Shown here one piece after another: positions 46,560-57,499 of a stretch of 64,000 nt of DNA. The position numbers and the translations under genes were made by a program. The first letter of the stretch is position 1; each line of letters opens with the position of its first letter. Below the pieces are notes generated by a model. The model was not told the DNA's origin, ran no database searches, and worked only from the letters and a program-made list of their open reading frames with translations. Origin of the DNA: Antitrichia curtipendula (taxonomy: Eukaryota; Streptophyta; Bryopsida; Hypnales; Leucodontaceae); NCBI GenBank assembly GCA_951230915.1, contig OX579634.1:41863570-41927569 (forward strand), given 5' to 3'.

Positions 46560-46700
46560 GCAGAGCGCGCAGAATAGTAGCCCCTAAGAGAGGCACGACT
46601 TGGACGAAAGTGGCGGGACGGAACGGAGGGGGATCGACGACGAAAAGATGGACGAACGCTGGACGAACTATAAATAACTGGATTGCTCGCCTACTCGTCA
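46560..46700 (-). promoter_or_regulatory. Possible RopGAP promoter and GC-rich leader
   Basis: A GC-rich stretch at 46260-46660 ends at a TATA-like word (gttatttatag on the minus strand, 46668-46678), beyond which the DNA becomes heterogeneous. That would put a start site near 46.64 kb and a leader exon to 46330. The word reads TATAAATA on the plus strand, so orientation is ambiguous. Confidence 0.3.
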
Positions 46701-48319
46701 TACCTAGCACCTACCTACATTCCCATCCGTCCAACGTGGCCTAATTACTACGTGGTAAATGAAAGGGGGTAACTTAATGGTGGGGTCTTTACCACCTGAT
46801 AACAGGGATGGGCCACGGGGGGTGGGGGCGAGGGGAACCCGGGATCGGGCAGTTCCCCCAGTTCTTTCCGGAGTTCTCGAAGCTCCCGCTCGTCCTCCTT
46901 TCTAGCCCAAACGCTACAGAAGTTGTGACAGCCTTCCCCCACGTCATTTGCCCCTTCCATTTCGGACACGTGTTCATTCTCTATAGGTTGTAAAATGCTT
47001 GAACTTTCTTTAATTAGTATAAAACTGGTTCGTGGTGTGCCGACCAGGAAGCAACAAGTGGGTCTAGATTCTAGAATAATAATATCGTTTTCAAGAAACT
47101 TTTGATGAGACCGCTCGGTTCATCTGATGTCCATTTTTTGCAATGGAAAAAAACGTACTTGTTCAAAAAATAAAATAATAAAATAAAAACTTTGAATGAG
47201 ATGGAGTGGGCCCCAAAAAACTGAAAAAAACTGAAAGTTTGGATGGGAATGAGTTGTTCCTTTGATTGAATATTTTGTTGCGGAAATTGAGTGATTTCGC
47301 AAGAAGACCTTTACGAGTGGACTCTCTCTGTCCCGTTTGCCACTGATGATTGCTTCCCCCCCAAAATGGTGGTGTATTTGTGCGCAGATTCCCAGGTGGG
47401 TTTCCTTTGTTTTTAGCTGCTGGCTGGATGTGTAGGTTGTCAATCCTATGTTTAAACTTATCAATCACAAACCAACTTAAGCCCTGTTGACAGCTACAGC
47501 TAATGACCTGAAATGAAGAGCTCTTTGACAAAAAAAAACCACTGATAAGTAAAAGCTTGTGTCTGCAGACCCTTGATAGTAAATACCTTAAAAGTACGAA
47601 CGAGACTGAGCGGACAAGCACATGAAGCCGACGGAAGTTGATGCTAGATGGTTTGGAAGTTATTTAGTTGAACTTAATGGTAAATCTGCAATTGATTAAA
47701 CCACCACCTTGGAATACATAACCCCCCGCACCCTCCGCCTTGACGACGACGGAATGTAATTGCGGTGCAGGTTTTGGAAAAGTCTCCCATTAAAGAAAAG
47801 GATTTATGATGGGGCCAATGGGATCGCAGGCCATGGCAATGTAATGTGGGGGGAGTTATTTTGTGTCATATATAATTGGGGCCACATGAAATTATACAGT
47901 GAAATCATTCATGGGGCATGGGGCGGGACGGGGCTCTAGAGTGATAACATGCAGCCTTTCCCGAGGATGAAAAATCATTGACAGACAGTAAAAGGGGGAA
48001 AGGAAAGAGGAAGAAGGGAAAAAAAGGAAAAAAGGGGACAAAAAAAAAAAAAAAAAACTCTGAAAATGAACTAAGGAAGGAAGGGGAGGAGGACACCCTT
48101 CTGGGCCTTTTTCTGCACAAGTTGTACCAGGACACAACTTTTGACTGCGACCATAGCTCGTCGGGAAATTTGGGATCGTGCACGTTTTTTGATACAAAGG
48201 GGATTGCATGTTTGCACTGCTTGTAAGGGCTATTTGTACATTGCCATTGAACGACAGTCACTCTGAAAATTGAGTCTAACTTACGTTTTGTTCAGTTTCA
48301 CTGCATACACACAGTAAGG
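46701..48319. other. Upstream flank of the RopGAP gene, no second gene recognised
   Basis: It has mixed GC content. Open frames on both strands (for example 47120-47621 and 47892-48261 minus) overlap each other and are low-complexity; none shows a domain. Confidence 0.4.
47990..48056 (+). repeat. Polypurine tract
   Basis: About 66 bases are almost entirely A and G on the plus strand (a single C at 48039) and end in a run of about 18 A. Such tracts can adopt triplex structures. It may be part of the gene's upstream region or simple sequence. Confidence 0.75.
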
Positions 48320-48750
48320 TGTAAGGTAGGAGGCTCTGAAAGCGAGCGGGCATTTAGAACTGCCCATATAGACTCGCCTGAAATGGACGTAAGGTGGTCT
48401 TTAAATGGACCTTCTGTAGTCATTGAATGGATCCGTAAAAAAAATATTATTTATTGCAAGAGTCACTCATTCTCTTTGTTTTCTCCATTTCTCTCTAGAA
48501 GCTGCATGTGAACGGTTTATGGAAGACCTAGGGTCATAAATAGGGACCTATGACTCATCACGTTTGAAAAATTCATAAGTAATTCCAAAATGTTTCAAAA
48601 AATACGAAACAACTTGTGTTAAAATCAAAATCTATTTTTCTTTGTCTGAAAGATGAGCTAAAAATAATCCCATCCAAGAAACCACATGAAAAAGGTAGAC
48701 CAGCCCTTAGATACTCGCTTTCAAAGCCTCCTACTACCTTACAGCTTGTT
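48320..48750 (-). mobile_element. Family X inverted-repeat element, copy 2 (~430 bp)
   Basis: The left end GTAAGGTAGGAGGCTCTGAAA pairs with the right end TTTCAAAGCCTCCTACTACCTTAC. The subterminal gcgag and ctcgct also pair. The body is the reverse of the copy at 8399-8811 ('gacctagggtcataaatag', 'gatgagctaaaaataatccc', 'gaccagcccttag'). Confidence 0.85.
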
Positions 48751-48932
48751 TCCAACAAGGGTTCAGGATTTGTGCAAGAATGGATTTCTCATGTGAGGGG
48801 AATATGATGTGGTTCAGCAACTTCATAATCTATGAAGTATTGCGCACCAAATGGTCGTATTTGTAGCGCTTCTCAGAAATAGGTTTGCCTATACATCAAG
48901 AACAAGTCAAGTTGTAATCTAAACTTCCTTAC

Positions 48933-49863
48933 CCCCTAAAGGGCTAGCATGCATTTTGGAGCAACATAGAAAACTTTGGTAGGTATGTATGACTATAAAT
49001 TTGCATATTTTAGGCTAAAATTATAACAGGAGGTGGAGACGAGGGATATCTTTCATATGCACTAAATTTCATGACATTTGGAAATGTGAGTCAAAAGTTA
49101 TGGCCTAATATATTACTTTTTTCCTTGGATGGATAGTCCAGGTAGATTAAAAAAAAAAAAATTAGAAACACAAATTTGAAATTGTTTTTTTAGATTTATA
49201 CATACATGGAAAGCTTTGGATCATTCCATTTTGATGAATGAGACGAAAGTTCCGAGGAGTTTTAGTTTGTGGGCAGTTATGAATTCTTTACTCTAAAGTA
49301 AACTTTGAAGTCCTTTATTTTACTTAATTTTCAATCTTTTTTGAAAAAATAAAATCATAGGATGTAGATTGTTTATTACAACATTGCAACCATTGGGATT
49401 GGCAGTTTTCAATTCCATGACTAAATTCTTAACAATTTTGTATTTTGAATCATTCTCTACTTCTTTCTACTTACTATTTTTTTCCTATATGTTCTACATT
49501 TCCAAATGATCAAAAAAATTGTAGCATGTAGCCAACTTGCCTTTAAGAATGAATCCAAAGAAGCACAACCATTTTGGATATTTTTTCATACAAATGTGAT
49601 CTTGTGAAGTGTAGCTGCCTAGTTTTTTGAAGGGACAAAAAAAGGGATTTTGTCACTTTAAACACTAATATCTTCCAATCTACAAGGTAGAAATTTTTGA
49701 ATTTTATTCACATAATCTCAAACTAGCATACTACAATATCTTTTGGCTACATGTGTAAAACATTAAAATGAAAATGAAATAAATTCTAAAATTTGGTACT
49801 TGCACTAGAAATGACAATTTTGGAGCGTTTTTGGTGAAAACATAGGCCCCGGCCTTTAGGGCG
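48933..49863 (+). mobile_element. piggyBac-like element PBa, near full length (~931 bp)
   Basis: The left end CCCCTAAAGGGCT follows TTAC (48929-48932). The right end cctttagggcg precedes GTAA. It is colinear with 52516-53451 across its whole length ('ggatcattccattt', 'gtagattgtttattacaaca', 'catgtagccaacttgcctt', 'catacaaatgtgatcttgtg'). It is non-coding. Confidence 0.85.
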
Positions 49864-49869
49864 GTAATT

Positions 49870-52511
49870 TTTACTAATTCCAAACTTGATGAAAACTAGC
49901 AAAAAAAATAGTGCAATCTTCATTATTTCTATTCTTTGACTAGAAAAAATTACTCCAAAACATCGATCAAAACATCGATCAATGAGATATGCTAAAACTT
50001 TCAACATTGTTGGAAATAGGGTGTATACCTTGCTTTGAAAATTAGCAAAATTGACATGAATGTTGTAGTATCCTATCAAAAGTTTAATATCATGTAGTTG
50101 TTGTCAAATCATATTAAATCACATCAATAATCCAAACAAATATATTGTATAATTGCCTTTACAAACAAACATCTTGGATTCAAAAAGATTGTTACCAAAT
50201 TTTTTAATTTTGGTTAATAAATATAAATTAAAGTGATTTGTATCAATAGTGTAATAGGACAAAATCTTCAAATCTATTCAAAGTAGATGCAATAGCACTT
50301 CAAATTGCAACCTAAAGATAATTTATAATAATAAATGAGGTTTCAAATCTTTGATTCATTAAGAATCTTCAAATTCCATTCAAATTAATATTATCCACAC
50401 TTTTCTCTCTTTATATATTTTTTGAAGCATATGTATTCTAATTTTTACAATACAAATGGCGTGGGCCTTTAAATGATGTAGAGTAACATGCAATAAAATA
50501 TGAAAGTCATTGTATCTCCAAAAAAAAGCATTGACAATTATTTGAGTGATTTTGAAAACTAGTCAAACCAAATTGATTCAATAGTAGTAGTTATTTGTAA
50601 AATTCATTTAATACCAAAATTTGATTGTTTTTTGTTTTAAGTTTTTTAAGGATTGTAGTATATAAAAGATACTGCAACGCTTGTATTCACTCATTTATAT
50701 TTTGTTCACTCATTTTCAAGTAGTGGCGCATGGAGTGAAACTAAACAAATTATAGACTCAATTTTTTGAGTTATTGTATTCCTCAAAAACACCAGACAAT
50801 GGCTTTTGGAATTTCAAGGCCATGATAAAGAAAAATAAATAACTATTTCTCCCAAAAATCAAATGTGAATACAAATACATGTACTATATATATATGTATA
50901 TATACACAAATTTGTATGTATTCCATATTATTTATTGAAGAACACGAGAGATTCTAATACATGAGATACCAATCATTTGGAAAGAATTACCAACAAAAAT
51001 ATTGGCCTTATGTTGTAGAGGGTCAAATCAAGAACCTATTTTGAAATATTTTCATCAACATACAACAATAAACAAATGACATGATTGTATATTTTCTTTT
51101 GTTTTATAGGTAGCATTTGCAAGATGTAATAATTGCGATGACTATTTCCTCACCTATTTCATAGACTAAGTGTGAACTTTGATGTTGTATCTAAATCAAA
51201 AATGAGTTTCCAGGTTTTCAAAATCATAATTGTCTTCAACAAATTTCATGATGCTTTCACTTCTATATGTGTAGGAAAAAAGCGTATTGTAAGAGTAACT
51301 TTATCTTGTTTTCAAATAAGCAATTAATCATAAGTATCTCTATCCATATAAATACGTATTATTTTTGCACTTATCATTTTATATGAGACTTTGTACAATC
51401 TTCTACAAATTTTTATTAATTGAAAATATAAAAATCCCTATGAGACCATCTAATGATGCTACTAAATGCACATCTATACGAAAGACTTAAATTAGATATG
51501 AAATATGGATTTTTAAAGAATGATGGGCCCAAACATGCTACTGTTGCTTTTAACACATGTTTCATTTCCATTTGCATACATACCTTTTGAACTTTCAAAC
51601 CATTGCTATATCTCTTTTTATAGGTAGAGATAACAAAAACCAACCAAAAATATTAAATACAACATGTTAAAAAGAGTGATTTGAAAGTTAAAACTTATTT
51701 CATTTACTTCTCACAAGCCTACCCCAAAAAATTGCCAACCAACAATTTGGTTCTCCTCTTGCCACTATTGCACATTTTTTTTTTTTAGAATTCTAAATTT
51801 TCTTTTATAATTTAATTTATGCAAGGTTTGGCCAATTCTAGGTGCATAGAAGTCTGTCTTTAATAACCTAGGTAAGTAGTCTTGCCTTGTTGATCATTTT
51901 ACGGATTAGAAATTGTTACAACGCTTGACAAATGGTTAGACTATTTTTTTTAAATTGATTCTTCATCTAGGCATCTTATTATCAAACAAGAAATGTATTT
52001 TTTCATAAATTGCTTTATGAGCTAATACGTATAAATTCATTCACTCCTAAAAGACCTAGTGGTCATTGAATGACCAATTGAAAATTTGGGTAGGTTACTA
52101 CCAAGTCAATTTTGAATTTTTTATAAAATGTCCTAATTGATGAATCAATTTCCTAACTGAATGATGTCCTAACTGAATCACCTTCTACTTTTGAAATTTT
52201 GCAAGCATGAAACTAACATGATGTAGGATGTATTTTAAGAAACAAGCTTAACACAATGCAAAAATCTTACTTTAGGAGGAATTAAAGTTTATTGACCCTA
52301 TTAGACAAGGTTGGAAAAATGTATTTCTTTGAACTTCAAATGCTATAATTTTGAAACTTGTATAGGCAAAATTATTTAAAAAATTCCATACATTCCTATA
52401 ATAGTCTGGTAATTTAGTATATTTTTGTACAATTAAATTTTTTTCTCACTAACCTAGTCTTAAAAATGACAGTTTGACAATTTATGCCTAAATGTGCCCG
52501 TCTTTTTGGAA
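49870..52511. other. AT-rich intergenic DNA, no gene recognised
   Basis: I see no gene or clear repeat structure. A short tatatatgtatatata run lies at about 50887-50905, and 'aacatcgatca' is duplicated at 49969-49982. Confidence 0.45.
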
Positions 52512-52515
52512 TTAA

Positions 52516-53451
52516 CCCCTAAAGGACCAAACACCGTTTTTTGACAACATAGCGATTTTGGGCAGCTCACTATGACCGGAATTTTTCTTTATTTTCTTTG
52601 AAATTTTCATATAAGATTTGCCCGAGGAGTAGCTCTAAGGTCCAACAATTTTTGTAACTTTTGACTACATGGTTAAAAAGTTATTGCATGATATGTCATT
52701 TTCATTGTTCGGCGGGCAGCCGGGGTAGCAAAAAAAACTTCTTTAAAAATCATTTTAAAAAAATACTAAAATTTGAAATTGGTTCTTTAGATTTATATGT
52801 ATGTGGGAGGCTTTGAATCATTCCATTCCGATCAATGAGTCAAAAGTTATGAGGATTCTTAGTTTGAGGGTAGTTATGGAATCTCTACTCTAAAATAAAC
52901 TTTGAAGTCCTTTATTTAACTCGATTTTCAATATTTTTGAAAAAAAATAAAAACATTGGGTGTAGATTGTTTATTACAACATTACAATCTTTGGGATTGG
53001 CATTTTTCAATTTCATAAATAAATTCTTGACAATTTAGTGTTGTGAATCATTCTCTACCTCTTCCTACTTACTATTTTTTTCCTATATGTTGTACAATTC
53101 CAAATGATCTGAAATTTTTCAAGCATGTAGCCAACTTGCCTTGAAGAATAAATCCAAAGAGTAACCACCATTTTGGACATTTTTTCATACAAATGTGATC
53201 TTGTGAAGGGTAGCTGCCCGTTTTTTCGCAGGGACAAAAAAAGGATTTTTGTCAATTCAAATGCTATTATCTTGCAATCCACTATGTGTAAAATTCTGAA
53301 TTTTTTTCCACATCTTCTTAAACAAGTTTACTACAAGATCCTACGGTTACAAGTGTCCAAAAATGTTTTTTTTTCTAAAATTTGGCACTAGTATTAGAAA
53401 TGGCAGTTTTGGAGTGGTTTTGGTGAAAACATAGCCCAAAACCTTTAGGGG
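52516..53451 (+). mobile_element. piggyBac-like element PBa, reference copy (936 bp)
   Basis: TTAA (52512-52515) precedes CCCCTAAAGGACC. CCTTTAGGGG precedes TTAA (53452-53455). The inverted core CCCCTAAAGG is perfect at both ends and the TTAA flanks are exact. It is uninterrupted, has no coding potential, and is the reference for the copies at 13050, 23145, 48933 and 63618. Confidence 0.9.
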
Positions 53452-53455
53452 TTAA

Positions 53456-56330
53456 TATGATTTTCAACTCTCACCAACTACATTGTTTCATTGCATTGAA
53501 TGTAGCTAAAATTTCCAGATTCATTGGCTCATCCATACAAAAGTGAGATAATACTAAACAAACAAATCTCAACCTTAAGAGCATTTCCACTAACAAACGA
53601 TGTAATAACTCCACTTTTGAAAATTTAGCATGTCTAAAATACCATGAAGGCTTTGCCTATGTATCGTACACCCCCAGTAGACTAAATTAAAAAAATTGAA
53701 TATTTTTTAGGTCTTTGCCTAGTGGGGTGATTTTAACACATTTGCCGCAACAAACTCCTTGTTGAGCCTACAGTATGCGGTCTGGTAGAGTTCTGAAAGG
53801 AATCATTGTTTGAGAACTAGTTCTATGTTCACACTCTCAAATACCATTTTCAGGTGGATTTTGGTCTTTGAATTTCATGTATGTTTCAAGTTTATATTTT
53901 GATGAAACAATATGGTTTATATTGTTGTCAAAACTCTCAAATGGCTTTGTAAATTTTTTTAATTGTATCAATTTTTAATAGCTAAAATAAAATACTTATA
54001 AAAAATAAAACAATTATTTTAAAAATTAATTAACAAAATAAAATTAATTTTAAAATTCATTCTAAGGTGCAAAGGAATATAATAATTTACAAAAATGAAG
54101 CATTAATTTTTTTTTCCATACATTTAACATCAGGAGTTGCAAAATTTAAGTCAAAATATATCTACTACATTTAATTTAGCCTTTTACAAAATTTTACAAA
54201 ATAATAATTTGATATAAATAGGTGTATATTATATTGGATAGTTAAAGTTGGCATATTTTGCTAAATAATTAATTTTTTTCCACGAGAAAGGATGTAACAA
54301 ATGCTAAAGTATAAATATTATATAATTTATTTTTTAATAAATAAAATTTAAAAGATTTTGGCATCTATTTTAGAAATGTTTTTTTGTTGACCTTGACTTC
54401 CAGATATATTATATTAATAAATGATTTACACTATTTCATTTGAAATTAATTGAATTCTAAATTTAATTTTCTAGTTAATTCAAATGTTTTAAATATATGA
54501 TATGTGATATAGAAATTGAAAGTTAGAATTCATGAGTTCATTCAACTTTAAAAGTTGTTTGAGAAACAAATTGAAATATATTCTGTTGAATTAGTTGCAA
54601 TTCTGCAAATGCAAATGCTTGTTCAATTTCATAGCCATTATAAAGTATTTGAATCTTTTTAAATATACCTTGTGTACATAAGAAGACAAAACAAAACACA
54701 AAAATCAAAAATGAAAGAAAATCTATAATTTTATTAAATTTAGCATTTCTATAATTGTATAAAAATAGGTTTATTGGATGAATGCATAATAGGATGACAT
54801 ATATTTTGTATTCCAATGCATTGTATGTAGCAATTTTAGAAAATTTAGAAAATTCATTGACAAATTTAGAAAACCTTGGGTTAAATAAATTCTTGATGAT
54901 GTCAGAATGTTAGCTTTGTATGATCTTTCCAAATAAATTCATAAAATAATAATCATATACTTACAAATGCATAAGATTCTTTCAATTCTACTTGCTAGAG
55001 TGTATCCTAAATTTTGTGAAGAGTTTTTTGGACACAAAATTTTAAAATTTAAATTTTTTAAAAATAAACTATATTTATATATAGAGAGAGAGACACTTTA
55101 TTTCTTAAAACTATCTATATGGAAGCATTATTTTAATGTTCTAATTATTTTTTGGTTAAATATTATCACGAGCAATTCTTACAATGAAAGTTTGAAGTTA
55201 AATTTGGATTTCTATTCAAAAAATTTACGGAAAATTTTGACAAACTAATATTTGATTATTTAGTCAATAAATAGTTGATATTTATACATGATTTTAATAC
55301 CATATAATCTTAAGATTGGTTTTTAAATTAGTATTTTTTTTGGTATTTTTTAACAAAAATCCACAATGTGCATAAAATACACTAATCTTTGTGGAATCTT
55401 TGTTTAAGAGTTGAGTGACCATACTATGCATTTGCCCTACTATGATTGCTAAAATTTTCAAAACAATTTTGTAGAAAAACATATTTATTGAAAGCTTTTA
55501 AGTTTAAGATGTAAAAGAATTATATCAATTCTAGATACATTAAATTAGTATAAACCTAATTCCAAAAATTGAGGTTGGAATGAAAAAAAACCCAATCATG
55601 ATTCAAATTCAAATTATCTTTCAAATTCAAACTTTAAAAAATCTAAAATATTTAGCAGTTTACATGTTGAATTAGTATAATTCATCACTGTCTATTTTAA
55701 TTTCCAACTAAAATAAATTATACATGACTAGAAATGGTGAGATTACTTTATATTGATAAAAATATTCAAAATTACATAAATGAATCATTTAAAGACTCAA
55801 TCAATTTTTGAATGCAAAAATTTTTAGAGGTTAAAAATGTTTCAATCCTATCGAACAACATCAAGCAATATTTATATGTGATTTGACTAACCTTATAGAA
55901 AATTCATCTATGAAAATGTATATTTCCTACAACGAAACCTAACATCTTTCATACATAGCAAAGAAAGAATTGAAACCAATTTGATTTTTAGCATGTACAT
56001 GGAACCAAACATTTTGATATATACCCTCCATTTTCTACCTCAATTTTTATATGAATGAGGGCAATAACATGGAATTGATTTTTTCCACCTACTACAGACC
56101 ACCTTGAATGTTATGCATGTAGAAAAAAATATTTATACAAATATCATAATGTTCTTGTTAGGTGAGACCTTTCTTGATCATGCATTATGATATGGAGGAA
56201 GCCATTTGCAATTTTACCAATGAGAAGGATCGAACATATATTTCCAACCACAAGCTCCCTACGTGTTATCAAACTTTGAGAAGCACACCTTCATGGGCCT
56301 AGTAAGTTGCACAGGTACACCATTTAGTTA
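53456..56330. other. AT-rich intergenic DNA, no gene recognised
   Basis: Very AT-rich sequence, especially 54000-55800. Frames of 60-93 codons here are Phe/Ile/Lys-rich chance frames. Confidence 0.45.
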
Positions 56331-56339
56331 TAGCTCCAT

Positions 56340-56740
56340 ATTATACAAACATGTTGGCACCGGCAAGTTGTTTGGCATAGAAAACCACAACCATCACTTC
56401 CTAGGAAGCCACAATTTGTAATATTTTAGCCCCTTGAATCATGAGAAGTCATTAGCCAGGTGGGAACACTATTTTAGCACATTTGCATGAAGGTTATAGA
56501 TCTAGATGGCATGCAAGATTTACAAACATTTGCGGTTGAGACTTTGTCCATATTTGAGGTGCATTTCCCACAATTTTTTAATGTAATGTCATACCTTGTT
56601 ATTCATTTGGTAGAGGAAGTTGTTATTGACGAACCAATCCACATGCATTGGTGCTTCTTGGTTGAAAGATATATTGAAATTTTTGTAGTGTAGGTGTGGA
56701 ATAAGGCTTAATTTGAGGCACATAACATTGTTAACCAAGC
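56340..56740 (+). pseudogene. CACTA (En/Spm) transposase-associated fragment, DUF4218-like
   Basis: A frame at 56487-56693 reads LDGMQDLQTFAVETLSIFE, VHFPQFFNVMSYLVIHLVEE and then IHMHWCFLVERYIEIF. This fits the DUF4218 region found in plant CACTA elements (pattern LCxLExxFPPSFFDxMxHLxVHLVxE...WMYPxERYLxxLK). An upstream frame around 56360-56400 reads GKLFGIENHNHHFL, like the family's GKLxGxKSHDxHVxM block. The frame stops at 56693, with VWNKA directly beyond the stop where the family reads VRNKA. Only a fragment remains. Confidence 0.65.
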
Positions 56741-57283
56741 ATGAAGGGATCCTTTTTTCTTCTGCAGAAAGGGGGAGCCCCCAACGCTGAAAGTTTCTAA
56801 AACTAACAACCTATTGCTGTACAAATCGACGTGGATGGAGGAGATGGTCTAGCATTGGCAATATATATGTATTGCCACTCATTTCACATCGTCTAATTGG
56901 TCAAATACGTTATTCAATCCCTAATTTACAAGCAACCAACTGAGCTAATAATTCTAATATGCTAAATAATCAATTAAAAAAGAACTCATCATGATTAGTT
57001 TATTTTTTCGTAAAGGTATTCATTTTTTACCAATTGCTTAACGCTTTATTTTATTGCACATCATTCAAATTGGTCTTTCATAGCTATGCCACCGAAGTGG
57101 TTCCTCCAACCTATTAGTTAAGGTGAAGCAGATAAAGGTCCAGACCCGAAAGTAGGGTGCTATTGAAATCCTAGGACCTTATGGAATTTTGTACACATTT
57201 CAAAAGTTAGCCAAGCAAATAAATAAACTTCAAAGTGGTTTTGTTTATCATTATGTTTTTGTAATGTTGGAAGTGAGGTTTGA

Positions 57284-57450
57284 AGGCGGAGCGAATCGAG
57301 AAAGATAACCTTAGTTCGGATTGTTCTCTACAACTTGAGAACATGAAGTTGGAATCGCTAGTAATCGTGGATTAGCATGCCGTGGTGAATATGTACTCAG
57401 GCCATGTACACACCGCCTGTCACACCATGGGAATTGGCTTTGCCTGAAGG
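57284..57450 (+). rRNA. Mitochondrial-type SSU rRNA 3'-domain fragment (nuclear pseudocopy)
   Basis: It carries the universally conserved SSU 3' landmarks in order: agttcggattg, catgaagttggaatcgctag, taatcg, ggtgaatatgtac, the tgtacacaccgcc decoding-site region, gtcacaccatggga. 'gaagttgga' and 'gaatatgtac' are mitochondrial (alphaproteobacterial) forms; plastid 16S reads differently there. It is followed by a hairpin (catctttg...cgaaggatg) where helix 44 should be, after which similarity is lost. It is too short and too mutated to be functional. Confidence 0.85.
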
Positions 57451-57499
57451 AGGAGGCTAGCATCTTTGAAAAAACGAAGGATGTTGTAGAGAGATGACA

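Noticed and set aside
47120..48261. Several 82-152 codon frames upstream of RopGAP
   Set aside because: They overlap on both strands, are low-complexity (runs of F, K, P) and have no family match.
57284..57450. Plastid origin or bacterial contamination for the rRNA fragment
   Set aside because: The diagnostic words gaagttgga and gaatatgtac are mitochondrial-type, not plastid. CpG decay and embedding in plant repeat DNA argue against a contaminating bacterial genome.
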